In this document: positions 44,070 to 53,705 of the stretch, in pieces
How positions within the stretch are numbered: the stretch's first letter is position 1
Layout: each line of letters opens with the position of its first letter
Origin: Cerasicoccus sp. TK19100
GTDB lineage: Bacteria > Verrucomicrobiota > Verrucomicrobiia > Opitutales > Cerasicoccaceae
Assembly (NCBI RefSeq): GCF_027257155.1
Contig: NZ_JAPWDU010000003.1
Coordinates: forward strand, 62,001 to 126,000
Reading direction: 5' to 3'
Length of the DNA: 64,000 bases
Notes under the pieces: model-generated
What the model was told of the DNA's origin: nothing
Seen by the model: only the letters and a program-made list of their open reading frames with translations
The model's database searches: none
Program-made: the position numbers and the translations under genes

Positions 44070-46829
44070 TTATATAACTTCGGTAGCGGGCGGAGCACTG
44101 GCTGGTTCTGGCGGCAGGCTTTCGCGGAGCCAGTCCTCCAGCGCACGTCGGTTCGTGGCGAGCATTTGGGAAAACTCACGCCAGAAGGCCTCGATGTCGC
44201 AGAAGTCGTGCCAACGCGCCAAGGTTCGCCGAATCGTTAAATCATCGGGAAGTTCAATAATCGGCTGGAATGACTGCCGCCTAAGCGAGAACTCGATCTG
44301 GCGGAGTTTATTCCAGTTCTCGTTGAGCTCGTCAGCAAGTTTTTGCGGAAAAAGCCCCTTGGTGCCCGCCGCCAGCAGGCAAGTCCGCGCGTGGGGCTGC
44401 CGCAGTTCCATATTCGACGGACCGTGCGTCATCGCGAGCGCCTCGGTGAGAAATTCCAGGTCGAGCAGGCCGCCGGCCCCGGTTTTAAAAGCCCGCTGCG
44501 CCGGGGGTTGGCTGGCGGGCTTTTCCTGCTCAATTTTTTGCCGCATGCGCCACAGCTCGCCCACCTCGGCCGCCGTCATCGGTTTTTGGTAAAGCATTTC
44601 GTCGCGCCAGGCCACAAATGCCGCCTGCACTGCCTCCGGGCCAGCAATCGGCCGCGAGCGTACGAGAATCTGCTTTTCCCAGGCCTTCGCGGTGCTGGCA
44701 TGGTAGTCCCGCAGCGCGGGCAACGTGACCGCCAGCGGACCGGCCTCACCGTGGGGCCGCAGCCGCAGGTCGACGACAAACATCGGGCCCAGCCCGCCGT
44801 TGTGCATCAGCAGGGCGCACCAGTCCCGCAGACGCGCAGATGAATCGTCGTCGAGCGGCTCGGGCGCGATCAGCATCAGGTCCAGGTCGGAGCCCAGCGT
44901 CAGCTCTTCCGCGCCGAGCTTGCCCAGGGCGACGACGGTAAATGCCTCCACCTGCGCCAACGCCATGGTCTCGCAGACCACCGCTTCGGCCAGCTGGCTA
45001 AGCGCCCAGCCCACGGCCTCCAACGAAAGCCCGTGGAGCAGCTCACCGATGGCCATACGGACTTGCTCCGCCTTCACGTAAAGCCACAGCCGCTGGGCGA
45101 AACCGTCTTCCCCCGGGGCGAGCAGCTGGATTTCGTCGCGGCAGTCGCGGCGAGTTTTCAGCCGTTTGGGTGCCTCGTGCAGCAGCTCCTCCATAATGCC
45201 CGGATGGCGGCACAGCAGCTCGTGGATGAACTGACTGCGGTCAAACAAGAGGCTCAGAATCTCGAATAAAGTCGGGTTGGCCGAATCGCGGAAAAAGTGA
45301 CGCCGGGCACCGTAGTGCTCCGCAAAACGCCCGATGCGCTCCAGGGTCAACATCGGCCGCGCCAGCCGCGGCAGCGTGCGGTCAAAGTGATGCGCCAGAT
45401 CGAGAAAACGCAGCACGGCATCGCGCGTAATTAATCCCGGTGAGTCGCCCAGGACAAATTTGCGCAGCCGCGCCTCGACCTCGTCTGAATCCGGGAACCA
45501 ACGCTCCAGATCGGCGCGCAAGCTGGGCTCTGGTGCCTGCCCAGCCAAAAAAGTGGTCCATGCCTGAATACGCTCCTCCTGCGGATCCGCCGGGAAGCGG
45601 GCCACGTAGCGCGCACGGATGCCCGCTCGCCAGTGCTCCATGTCTGCGGCAAACGTATCCCAGTCCTCGTAGTCCATCGCACCGAACAGCCAGCGCTGCT
45701 CCTCGGCGTTGGATGGCAGGCAGTGCCTCGGCGTCTCGCCCCGCATTTGCAGGCGGTTTTCCAATTTGCGCAGCCAGCGGTAGGCGTGGTCGAGGAAGCA
45801 GGCGTCATCCAAGGGCAGTACCTCGTAGCGCGCGAGCTTCTGGATCGCCTTGACCGTCGAGTTGGTCTGCAAAAACGGATTTTTCCCGCCGTGGATCAAC
45901 TGCAGCGCCTGCACGATGAACTCGACCTCGCGGATGCCCCCCGGGCCGGACTTGATATCCCGCGCGAGCTCGTCAGCGGGGACTTCTTTCTCGGTCCGCA
46001 GCTTCACCCCGGCCACTTCGTTCATTAGGTTATTCGGGGGAAAGCGCGGGTAGCGAAACGGGTTAATCTCCTCCATCACGCCATGCCCCAGCGCCAGGTC
46101 TCCCGCGATCGGGCGCGCCCGCAGCCACGCCAGCCGCTCCCAGGTCTGACCCGCCGTCCAGTAGTAGTTGACGAGGCTCGACGCCGTGCGCACCACCGGC
46201 CCGCTATCGCCCTCGGGCCGCAACCGCAGGTCGATGTGGTAGAGTACGCCATCCTCGTTCGGTGCGGTCATGTCCGCCGCAATCTGGCGGAAAAACGACG
46301 CGTAAAACTCCCGCGTGGTCACGCCCGTAGGGCGACCGTTTTTGCGGCAGTGCCCGCTACCGGCCTTGCAGAATATCAGATCGAGATCGGAGCAGAAATT
46401 CAGCTCGCCCGCCCCCAACTTACCTAGAGCAAAAATGCAGTAACCCGCGCGCTGGTCTTCCGCGTCGCACCAGGGCTCACCGAAGCGGTGCAGCCACTCC
46501 GCGAAGCGCCACTCGCACAGGCGGCGGACCACGAACTCGGCCAGCATGGAGAGCTCGCGCCAACTGGTCTCCACGTCCGCCAACCCGTTGAGCTCCCGGT
46601 AGGCGATCCGCAGTGACATCCGGCGCCGGAACTGCCGCAGCGCCGCCAAGCTGAACCCATCCGGGCAAAATCGCCGGCGCCAGAGGTCCTCCAGCGAAGC
46701 GTAGCGATACGGATAATCGCGGTTCTTCGGCTTGTCGAGCCAGTCAATCCAGTCCGGGTGCAGGCGCAGTTGCTGGGCGTAAAACGGGGACGCATCGCCC
46801 AATCGCCTGACTCGATTTTCCACGGACAT
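44070..46829 (-). CDS. glnE: Bifunctional glutamine synthetase adenylyltransferase/deadenylase
   Basis: 919 residues, close to the 946 of E. coli GlnE. The N-terminal half carries the deadenylase nucleotidyltransferase core with FCSDLDLIFCKAG, and the C-terminal half the adenylyltransferase with LGSDLDLMLIAPE; both keep the Asp-x-Asp metal pair. Each is followed by the family's helical domain. It adds AMP to, or removes it from, glutamine synthetase according to nitrogen state. The glnA and PII genes are not in the window. Confidence 0.95.
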   Translation of the reverse strand: MSVENRVRRLGDASPFYAQQLRLHPDWIDWLDKPKNRDYPYRYASLEDLWRRRFCPDGFSLAALRQFRRRMSLRIAYRELNGLADVETSWRELSMLAEFVVRRLCEWRFAEWLHRFGEPWCDAEDQRAGYCIFALGKLGAGELNFCSDLDLIFCKAGSGHCRKNGRPTGVTTREFYASFFRQIAADMTAPNEDGVLYHIDLRLRPEGDSGPVVRTASSLVNYYWTAGQTWERLAWLRARPIAGDLALGHGVMEEINPFRYPRFPPNNLMNEVAGVKLRTEKEVPADELARDIKSGPGGIREVEFIVQALQLIHGGKNPFLQTNSTVKAIQKLARYEVLPLDDACFLDHAYRWLRKLENRLQMRGETPRHCLPSNAEEQRWLFGAMDYEDWDTFAADMEHWRAGIRARYVARFPADPQEERIQAWTTFLAGQAPEPSLRADLERWFPDSDEVEARLRKFVLGDSPGLITRDAVLRFLDLAHHFDRTLPRLARPMLTLERIGRFAEHYGARRHFFRDSANPTLFEILSLLFDRSQFIHELLCRHPGIMEELLHEAPKRLKTRRDCRDEIQLLAPGEDGFAQRLWLYVKAEQVRMAIGELLHGLSLEAVGWALSQLAEAVVCETMALAQVEAFTVVALGKLGAEELTLGSDLDLMLIAPEPLDDDSSARLRDWCALLMHNGGLGPMFVVDLRLRPHGEAGPLAVTLPALRDYHASTAKAWEKQILVRSRPIAGPEAVQAAFVAWRDEMLYQKPMTAAEVGELWRMRQKIEQEKPASQPPAQRAFKTGAGGLLDLEFLTEALAMTHGPSNMELRQPHARTCLLAAGTKGLFPQKLADELNENWNKLRQIEFSLRRQSFQPIIELPDDLTIRRTLARWHDFCDIEAFWREFSQMLATNRRALEDWLRESLPPEPASAPPATEVI

Positions 46830-46890
46830 AAGCCGCCCAGTTTACCCGCGCATCCCCTTAGTAAAAGGATAAACAATGATTGTGGATAAC

Positions 46891-47709
46891 TTATTGACCG
46901 CGCCCGCGCTCCACCGTTTCCAGCTCTTCGGCACGGTCGGGCGTCAGGTCGACTTCGGCGAAACCGGCGTCATCGGGCAGCTTGAGCACCAGCTCGTCGA
47001 GCAATTGCCAGGCAACTTGCACATCCCCCGCTTTGGCGATGGAAAAATCCAGCACGTGCCCGCCAAGCTGACGATCTTCACTGATAAAGTGAAAATGCCA
47101 ACCAGGCACATTCACGCCACGCGCAAAGGGCGGGCAATAAAAGCCGACCATGGTTCCCTCGATTTCAGCGAAGTTAAACACATTCTGCTCCGCGACCACA
47201 TCGGCTAGTGCGACATAGGGCGGCGTCTGTTTCGGCACGCTGCGCGCCTTAATCGCCGCGAACGTGCCGGTTAACCGCACGGCGTAGAATTTGTTTTCGC
47301 TGAGAGGATCAGGCTGCCGAAAATACATGACGCCAGGCACCGTAGACAAGGTCTGCCAGCGGTGGTCAAAATCACTAAACGAGCTCACTGGCCAAAGCGG
47401 AAAAGACATCTCCGGCTCAAACCGGCACACCGTTGCAAACGGCGTTTTCTCGCGGGGGTGCTTCACTCGAACCCGACCGCTGTGCGCCACCTGGTAGACC
47501 ACGCCATCGAGCATGAGCAGCTCGCCGTCGAGCGCGTTGAAGGTGCCGATGCCAAAATCGCCGGCCTCTTGGAGGTCGGCGATTGTCGTGGGGCCGTTGT
47601 AAACTCCGGCCAATAGCGCATCGATGACGGAGAACTGCGTGATTTCGCCCCGCGCCAACAGACTGGCTGGCAGCGCGAGGCAAAGCAGGATCCGCAATAG
47701 AGCGCGCAT
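46891..47709 (-). CDS. budA: Alpha-acetolactate decarboxylase, exported form
   Basis: 272 residues. A signal peptide (MRALLRILLCLALPASLLARG) precedes the ALDC domain. LLAGVYNGPTTIADLQ, FGIGTFNALDGELLMLDG and the zinc ligands in PGWHFHFI with a later Gly-Gly-His (LGGHVLDF) are the family marks. It converts acetolactate to acetoin. The signal peptide is unusual for the pathway, since acetolactate is made in the cytoplasm, although exported ALDCs are known in Brevibacillus. No budB or acetolactate synthase gene is nearby. It is 4 bases after the unknown secreted-protein gene on the same strand, so they probably form one transcript. Confidence 0.9.
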   Translation of the reverse strand: MRALLRILLCLALPASLLARGEITQFSVIDALLAGVYNGPTTIADLQEAGDFGIGTFNALDGELLMLDGVVYQVAHSGRVRVKHPREKTPFATVCRFEPEMSFPLWPVSSFSDFDHRWQTLSTVPGVMYFRQPDPLSENKFYAVRLTGTFAAIKARSVPKQTPPYVALADVVAEQNVFNFAEIEGTMVGFYCPPFARGVNVPGWHFHFISEDRQLGGHVLDFSIAKAGDVQVAWQLLDELVLKLPDDAGFAEVDLTPDRAEELETVERGRGQ

Positions 47710-47713
47710 GGTA

Positions 47714-48796
47714 TTACATGCCGCCGCCAGCCGGAGCCGGGCCTTGCATATTCTGCATCTGCGACAAGATCAGCATCGGCAGCATCATCAGCATTTGCTG
47801 AGATTCACCGGCGTTCATGCCAGTGCTGAAGGTAACGGCTTCACCGTCTTCCGTCACCGACATGCGGTTGACCAACGGTACAAAGAGTGACGTCATCGGG
47901 CCGGGCTCCATCGGCTCGGACTGAAAGTCGGCCACGGCCTCGCTGAGTGCGTTGAAAGCTTCGTTGGCAGTTTCCTGATTCGCAAACTTGATGCCGCTGA
48001 GGATGTTCAGGCTGTCGGTGATGTTGATGCCAAAGAGGAATTGCTCGGCTTCTTCCACGAACACCGTGTCGTCTTCGCCGTCCATGTTTTCCTTGGCCGA
48101 GGCAACGAGCTGTTCCTTCCAGTCCGCGGAGGGCGAGGCCATGATCGCGATGTTTGGCAGGCTGGAGGACAGGCTGGCTGCGGTGGCCAGCTTGGCCGGG
48201 AGCTCGCCCTTACCAGTTTTGAGCCCTGAGGTAACGCCGGTATCCGAGCCAATCATGATCAGCGTTTCGGACTCACCCGGCAGGAAGCCCATGGCCAGGC
48301 CGGAGTCATCCGTGGAGGAATACATGACACCCTTGCCCACATCACTCTTGGTGGTCTTGTCCTTCTCGGCAGGCGGCGTTTGCATCTCGACCCACTCGTT
48401 AAACTTGGCTGCGTCGATCGCCTTGTTAATTTGAACGGTAATCATCACGCCGGTCTTTTCCATCTGCTCCTTGGTGACCTGCGATGGGTCGTTAATTTCC
48501 TGAAGCAGCAGCACATCACTGGCGGAGAGGACGATCTTGCCCACGTCCTGGCTGGTTGCGCCGGTGTAGGTCGTCAGCTCCATCGGCAGCGAGTTGGGGT
48601 CGCTCTCCGGGTCAAACTGCTGAACCATGGCCTGAATCTGCTGGACCAGCGGCGAGGCTAGCAGCGACTCCAGATTGGCCACGAGGACCATTTCGGCGTC
48701 CGGGTTGATCCCGGCGTAATAGGACTCCGACTCGGCGCGGGCCACACCAGCCAGCGCGAGGGGAAACAAGAACATCGACAATAAACGTTTACGCAT
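47714..48796 (-). CDS. Secreted protein of unknown function
   Basis: About 360 residues with a signal peptide (MRKRLLSMFLFPLALAGVARA). The mature part has a repeated layout of acidic, Ser/Thr-rich segments, and ends in a Met/Gln-rich, then Ala/Gly-rich tail (SQMQNMQGPAPAGGGM). No enzyme motif was recognised. Similar proteins with a YYAGINPDAEMVLVANLES-type opening seem to occur in Planctomycetota and Verrucomicrobiota (memory only). The ATG at 48796 is chosen because an in-frame start at 48811 would only lengthen the signal peptide. The next gene is the exported acetolactate decarboxylase, 4 bases away. Confidence 0.7.
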   Translation of the reverse strand: MRKRLLSMFLFPLALAGVARAESESYYAGINPDAEMVLVANLESLLASPLVQQIQAMVQQFDPESDPNSLPMELTTYTGATSQDVGKIVLSASDVLLLQEINDPSQVTKEQMEKTGVMITVQINKAIDAAKFNEWVEMQTPPAEKDKTTKSDVGKGVMYSSTDDSGLAMGFLPGESETLIMIGSDTGVTSGLKTGKGELPAKLATAASLSSSLPNIAIMASPSADWKEQLVASAKENMDGEDDTVFVEEAEQFLFGINITDSLNILSGIKFANQETANEAFNALSEAVADFQSEPMEPGPMTSLFVPLVNRMSVTEDGEAVTFSTGMNAGESQQMLMMLPMLILSQMQNMQGPAPAGGGM

Positions 48797-48906
48797 AAGT
48801 TCGCGCAACATAGCAGAATTGATTAATCCTACCAGATTAATTTATTGGCGTCTCAGAGACAAAAGTCGTGCTCGCCGCGCCCGCCGATCCCCCTTATGCA
48901 ACCTCT

Positions 48907-49521
48907 ATGATGAAACGCTTGCCCGCCATTTGCCTTTTGGCCCTGTGCCAGTTCACGTTCGCCAAGGACTACACTTTGAACATCAACGGCCAGACTTATG
49001 ATATTGGTCTGGATCAGCCAGAGACAATCACCCTGCCCGACGGTGCCGAGCTGGTCCTCGATCTCAAGCTAAAGGACCAAATCGAATATACCCGCCCCTA
49101 CTACTCGTTTTCCCACACCAACAAGCTTCGCCCGGCCTTCTCGGAAATCAACGAGATCGTCAGCCAGACGAATATGGCCACGGCACTCGGCGTCATGGTG
49201 CTCGTGCAAGAATACCAGGGTGCCGACCCGGCAACACTCGTCGACCGCATGGCCGAGCAATTGACCAAGGAGGAGGTCAACTACGGCTACACTTATCAAG
49301 AGGAAGAAATGACCCGCAAAATCGGCGACTACACCCTCGTCGGCAAAAAGGTCGTAACCGAGCTCAAGGAAGATGACGACCAGTGGGTTCGCGAAGTGTT
49401 GACCGTTTACAATGGCGAAATGGGACTGCTGATCATCACCATGATTGACGAGACAACCAACGCTGGCGAAAAACAGATCATCACGGATTTCTGGGACACG
49501 CTGAAAATCACCCTCGACTAG
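48907..49521 (+). CDS. Secreted protein of unknown function
   Basis: About 204 residues, with MMKRLPAICLLALCQFTFA as signal peptide. The mature protein starts KDYTLNINGQTYDIGLDQPE and appears beta-rich at first, with a longer helical stretch later (LVDRMAEQLTKEEV). No family is recognised. Two ATGs (48907 and 48910) are adjacent. It is divergent from the unknown secreted-protein gene at 47714, so they share a short promoter region of about 110 bases. Confidence 0.65.
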   Translation: MMKRLPAICLLALCQFTFAKDYTLNINGQTYDIGLDQPETITLPDGAELVLDLKLKDQIEYTRPYYSFSHTNKLRPAFSEINEIVSQTNMATALGVMVLVQEYQGADPATLVDRMAEQLTKEEVNYGYTYQEEEMTRKIGDYTLVGKKVVTELKEDDDQWVREVLTVYNGEMGLLIITMIDETTNAGEKQIITDFWDTLKITLD

Positions 49522-49643
49522 CCACAACAGCGACCCTCTAAAATTCATTTAAGGCAATGCAAACCAGTGCCTCGATGTCTTTAATTAATCGTTGAATCTG
49601 CCGGTGTTTGCGGAAAATATTCTTCCCGTAACAACCTCCCCCA

Positions 49644-51560
49644 ATGCGACTGCATACCTCAAGATTCACCGTAGAAGATATCGAGCACGCGCGCCAACGC
49701 GCTACCCTACCGCGCTGGTCGGCCAGCCGCGAACAACTCGCCGCCAAGGCTCAGGCCTTTCACTCTGAGGGCATTGCGATCCCGGAGTTTGACGCCTCCT
49801 GGTATGATCCAGACGTCCCCTACAGCGAGACCTACCAGCAGTTTCATGGCTACATTTTCGGGCACCGCCCGCTGTTCGCCAACATCAGCACCCAACTGCT
49901 CGCAGGGCTGATCCTCAACAATGACGCCTACCGCCGCCAGGCCATGCAATTCGCGCTGAGCCTGGCCGAAGCGATTGATTTTCGCGTCATGCATTACGAC
50001 TCCGGCATGGAGTTTGGCAACGTCGGCTGGATGCTTTGTGACGCCCTGCTAGCCGCGCGCGACTTACTACAGGACGACGAGGAATCACGCCTGCTCGCGC
50101 AGATACGGAACGCCGCCGACGCCGTCACCCGCTGCAACGAATACTGGCGCGAACACCTGGCCCAAATGGCCTTCAGCAACCACCTGATCTGCCACCTCGG
50201 TGCCAGGCTCGCCATGGGGGCGGTGCTGGGCGATGACTCGCTCATCGCGCCAGCCTTCGACCCCACCGACGATCGCTGTTTTCTGAACTACCTTGATGGC
50301 GCGGTTTACGATGACGGCCTGTGCTACGAGTCGAGTCTGCATTATCACTACGCGACGACCAGCTTTCTGGTAAAAGTCGCCAGTGCCCAGCGCGCGCTGT
50401 TGCCGGATCGGCCGGACCTCTTTCACCTGCGCGGAGCCAACGGCCGCTCGCTGGAGAGCTACTTAAGCGGCCCGCTGGCAACGGCGTTCCCCGACCTCGA
50501 CATGCCTCGCGTCGGTGATAACTACGGTGCCTCAACCACCGTGCGCTGGCCGATCTATTTCATCGGTTACGCCATTTACAACAACCCAATCTACGGCAGG
50601 CTTGCGCAGGAGCAAGCGGACCAGCATCCCGCGCTCGCGCTCGCCTTCGCGCCCGACGAACCAATCAACGAACCCTACCCCGCCCCAACTTCGCGCCTTT
50701 TCCCGGAGCACGGCTACGCCTTACTTTGCGATGCAAAGCCAGTTTACCGTCAGGCCTTTCTGGCTGGCGACCGCTCCGGCATCCACCATCAGCACGATGG
50801 GCTCCAACTTCAGGTAATGATCGGCGACGAGATCGTACTCTACTGCACCGACATTAAGCCGAAGTCGCTCCACGGATTTTCCGACAGCATCCACAAGGAA
50901 TACAACCACTGGGCCCAGGCGCACAGCCAGCTGACCGTCGATGAGCTCGACCAAAAGACCTACGCCTCGCCCATCCCGATTCACGAATGGAGCCCGGACG
51001 CGCGCATCAAGCGCATGGCCATGGTCGATGAGTTTGCCATGCTGCAGGACGGCGTTCACCAAGGCCGCTTCGTCAGCATGGCCGACGACTGGGTCTGCGA
51101 CTGCGTCATCGCCGCCGCCACCGAAGAGCGCACCTGGCGTTTGTTCTACCACTTGCCCCAAGGCGCACCAGAAGTCGACGCACCGGACTCTGCGTTGCAA
51201 AGTAACTTTGCCCTGCAGAGTCCCAACCAGCCCCCTTGGCACCTCATGCAAATCGAGGGCGGCAGCGCCCCGGCCAGTGCGCACACCTGGCCCAGCGGCA
51301 AAGCAAATTTCCAACTCGCGACCAACGATGAATCCGTCCTGCAACGCTTCAGCGTGCCGGCATACGAGGGCGGCCGCGTGGGCCTATTCGCCCAGCAGCG
51401 CGGCCAGCACGCCGTTTACATTACGCTGATGTCCCCCAGCGCTGGGCACCGCATCAGCGGCCTGGATGTCCGGGTGTTGGGTAATGAACTGGTGGCCCGT
51501 TGGTTCGTGGATCACCACGGCGAACGCACGCGTTTACAGGCGCGGATTAATCTGCCATAG
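49644..51560 (+). CDS. Heparinase II/III-like polysaccharide lyase
   Basis: 638 residues. The N-terminal two thirds form an alpha/alpha toroid and the rest a beta-sandwich, as in the PL12/PL15/PL17/PL21 lyase group. FSNHLICHLGARLAMG carries the Asn-His pair that neutralises the uronate carboxyl, LCYESSLHYHYATTSF the likely catalytic Tyr/His, and SGIHHQHDGLQLQV the conserved His-rich metal region. It should cleave uronic-acid-containing glycans by beta-elimination. No signal peptide is seen, so it may act on imported oligosaccharides. It is followed by a 27-base inverted repeat and then a sulfatase on the same strand. Confidence 0.82.
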   Translation: MRLHTSRFTVEDIEHARQRATLPRWSASREQLAAKAQAFHSEGIAIPEFDASWYDPDVPYSETYQQFHGYIFGHRPLFANISTQLLAGLILNNDAYRRQAMQFALSLAEAIDFRVMHYDSGMEFGNVGWMLCDALLAARDLLQDDEESRLLAQIRNAADAVTRCNEYWREHLAQMAFSNHLICHLGARLAMGAVLGDDSLIAPAFDPTDDRCFLNYLDGAVYDDGLCYESSLHYHYATTSFLVKVASAQRALLPDRPDLFHLRGANGRSLESYLSGPLATAFPDLDMPRVGDNYGASTTVRWPIYFIGYAIYNNPIYGRLAQEQADQHPALALAFAPDEPINEPYPAPTSRLFPEHGYALLCDAKPVYRQAFLAGDRSGIHHQHDGLQLQVMIGDEIVLYCTDIKPKSLHGFSDSIHKEYNHWAQAHSQLTVDELDQKTYASPIPIHEWSPDARIKRMAMVDEFAMLQDGVHQGRFVSMADDWVCDCVIAAATEERTWRLFYHLPQGAPEVDAPDSALQSNFALQSPNQPPWHLMQIEGGSAPASAHTWPSGKANFQLATNDESVLQRFSVPAYEGGRVGLFAQQRGQHAVYITLMSPSAGHRISGLDVRVLGNELVARWFVDHHGERTRLQARINLP

Positions 51561-51571
51561 GAACGCGCTGA

Positions 51572-51672
51572 TGGCGGAACGCGAACCTCTGTGTTCGCCT
51601 ATATTCTACGACTTATCAACCCAGTAGAATTCAGTTGGGTAGTATGCGAACACAGAGGTTCGCGTTCCGCCA
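51572..51672. repeat. Long inverted repeat with perfect 27-base arms
   Basis: Left arm 51572-51598 starts TGGCGGAACGCGAACC and right arm 51646-51672 is its exact reverse complement. The 47-base loop carries a smaller hairpin (ATTCTAC...GTAGAAT). It starts 12 bases after the lyase stop. It could be a REP/MITE-like mobile element, or a strong hairpin that ends or stabilises the lyase message before the sulfatase gene. Confidence 0.75.
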
Positions 51673-51752
51673 CTCCGCCGCCTCTCCACCACTCCACCGC
51701 CCATGAAATCCGCCTTGCCACACAACTGCACCGACACATAGCATTACCTAAC

Positions 51753-53012
51753 ATGAAAGATTCGCGCCCCAACATCCTGCTGTTGCTCACCGATCAACAA
51801 CGCGTGGACACTATTTCCGCCCTCGGCAGCGCCTTTAGCGTGGAGACGCCCAACATCGACTCGCTCGTTCGCGAAGGCATTACGTTTACCAACTGCCACT
51901 GCACCGCGCCGATATGTTCGCCCTCCCGCGCGACACTCATGACCGGGCGCTATCCGACGGAGGCCGGCATGCCGGGGAATCTATATGCGCCGGCCCCACC
52001 GCTGGACCCCAGCAATGTCGGCATTGGCAAGCTGATGCGCGCGGCGGGTTACGAGACGGCCTACCACGGCAAGTGGCACCTGGGCGGCAGCATCGAGGCG
52101 CACGGGTTCGACATCGCCGCCGAGTGCTCGCACGACGAAACCACCCGCCAGCTCGCGAGCCGCTATTGGCGCGACCGCGACTGGGTCGAGCACGAGCGCC
52201 CGTTCTTCCACGTGGTGTCGTTTCTCGATCCGCATGACCTGTATTTCTACGATCCGGAGAAGACCGTCGACGGCTTTGAACGTCCGTGGGAAAACTGCGA
52301 CCGCCCCGCCGAGGAATACCCCGCCATCGCCGCCAAGAAGCGCGCCGACTGGCCCGAGGAACGCTGGGGTGCCTACCATGAGTTTTACGCCGAACGCGTC
52401 GCCAAGGTCGACCGCGACATCGGCCTGCTTCTCGACGAGCTGCGCTGCAGTGGTTTCTTTAACAACACATGGATTATCTTTGCCGCCGACCATGGCGACA
52501 TGGCGGGCGAGCAGAATATTCCGTTCAAGGGTTCATTTATGTATGAAGGCGTGACCCGAGTGCCACTGGTCGTCGTGCCGCCGCGCAAACGCTTCCTGGG
52601 CGACGTCACCCGACCCGTGCTCAACGACCCCATCCCCGCCAAGCAAACCGACTCACTTTGCAGCCTGATCGACATCGTGCCAACCATCCTCGAACTCGCA
52701 GGCCAGCAATCGACGCCCGAAATGTCGGGCACGAGCCTGCTGCCCTGGATTCGCGAAGACCGCGCCGACGCACCGCACGACTACGTGTTCGCCGAATGGC
52801 ACAACCCCAGAGTATTTATGGCCCGCCGTCAGGACTGGAAATACGTCCGCTACCAAGACGGCGGCGAGGAACTTTTCTGCCTCACCGATGACCCACATGA
52901 GACCCGCAACCGCGCCAGCGATCCGGCGGTTGCCACCGTCAAAGCCGAGCTCAGCGAAGCCCTCGATGGCCACATCGCTCAACTGGAGCGCAATGCCGTG
53001 CGTCTGTTTTAA
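51753..53012 (+). CDS. Sulfatase (S1 family, C-type)
   Basis: About 420 residues from the ATG at 51753. The earlier reading frame from 51591 crosses the inverted repeat and is not part of the protein. RPNILLLLTDQQRVD opens the metal site, Cys55 in CSPSRATLMTG becomes formylglycine, and FAADHGDMAGEQ completes the site. No signal peptide is present, so it is cytoplasmic. With the adjacent lyase it makes a small two-enzyme unit for a sulfated uronic-acid glycan. Confidence 0.9.
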   Translation: MKDSRPNILLLLTDQQRVDTISALGSAFSVETPNIDSLVREGITFTNCHCTAPICSPSRATLMTGRYPTEAGMPGNLYAPAPPLDPSNVGIGKLMRAAGYETAYHGKWHLGGSIEAHGFDIAAECSHDETTRQLASRYWRDRDWVEHERPFFHVVSFLDPHDLYFYDPEKTVDGFERPWENCDRPAEEYPAIAAKKRADWPEERWGAYHEFYAERVAKVDRDIGLLLDELRCSGFFNNTWIIFAADHGDMAGEQNIPFKGSFMYEGVTRVPLVVVPPRKRFLGDVTRPVLNDPIPAKQTDSLCSLIDIVPTILELAGQQSTPEMSGTSLLPWIREDRADAPHDYVFAEWHNPRVFMARRQDWKYVRYQDGGEELFCLTDDPHETRNRASDPAVATVKAELSEALDGHIAQLERNAVRLF

Positions 53013-53100
53013 GTTAACGAAAACCTAACGCCCGAGGTTGATTGCCAGGCACATCTGCCATAGGGTAAGGAAAGCCATCACAAAAATCACCACACTTATA

Positions 53101-53682
53101 ATGAGAAACTTACTTACCACTTCGTCACTCGCACTCATCACCGCCCTGGGCTTGGCGACCGCACCGCTCTCCGCCGCCCCGGAGATGAACCATGCCCACG
53201 ACCACGGGCATGCGCCTCAAGCCGTAACGCCCATCACTAAGGCAATCGCCGTGATGACCCCCACCAAGGGCAACACCGCCAGCGGCGTCGTCACCTTCGA
53301 GAAGCAAAAGGACGGCGTGAAAGTCTCCGGTAAAATCAGCGGTCTCACCCCCGGTGAGCACGGCTTCCACGTCCACCAATATGGCGACATTGACTCCGAC
53401 GACGGCACCGCCACCGGTGGCCACTACAACCCGTTGGACACCGAGCACGGCGGCCCGGAAATGCCGATGCACCACGTAGGCGACATGGGCAACATTACCG
53501 CCGATGAAAACGGCGTGGCAGAATTCAGCTTTGTCATGCCCAAGATGAAGCTCAACGGCCCGACTTCGATCATTGGCCGCGGCCTGATTGTCCACGGCGG
53601 CAAAGACGACCTGACCTCCCAGCCCTCCGGTGCCGCTGGCCCCCGCGTCGGCCAAGGCGTCATTGGCGTGGCCAAGGACTAA
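53101..53682 (+). CDS. sodC: Cu/Zn superoxide dismutase without cysteines
   Basis: About 193 residues with a signal peptide (MRNLLTTSSLALITALGLAT...) and a His-rich linker (MNHAHDHGHAPQ). HGFHVHQYGD, GGHYNP, EHGG, MHHVGD and VHGGKDD hold the seven expected copper and zinc ligands, and PRVGQGVIG keeps the active-site Arg. The two Cys of the conserved SOD disulfide are both missing; Gln stands where Cys is in ACGVIG, and no Cys occurs anywhere in the protein. It should remove superoxide in the periplasm. The start at 53101 is chosen to give the signal peptide. Confidence 0.93.
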   Translation: MRNLLTTSSLALITALGLATAPLSAAPEMNHAHDHGHAPQAVTPITKAIAVMTPTKGNTASGVVTFEKQKDGVKVSGKISGLTPGEHGFHVHQYGDIDSDDGTATGGHYNPLDTEHGGPEMPMHHVGDMGNITADENGVAEFSFVMPKMKLNGPTSIIGRGLIVHGGKDDLTSQPSGAAGPRVGQGVIGVAKD

Positions 53683-53705
53683 GCGTCCCAAGATTCCTTT
53701 TCAGC

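Noticed and set aside
51591-51752. N-terminal extension of the sulfatase starting in the inverted repeat
   Set aside because: The peptide crosses the repeat, has no family likeness, and the conserved sulfatase start is at 51753.
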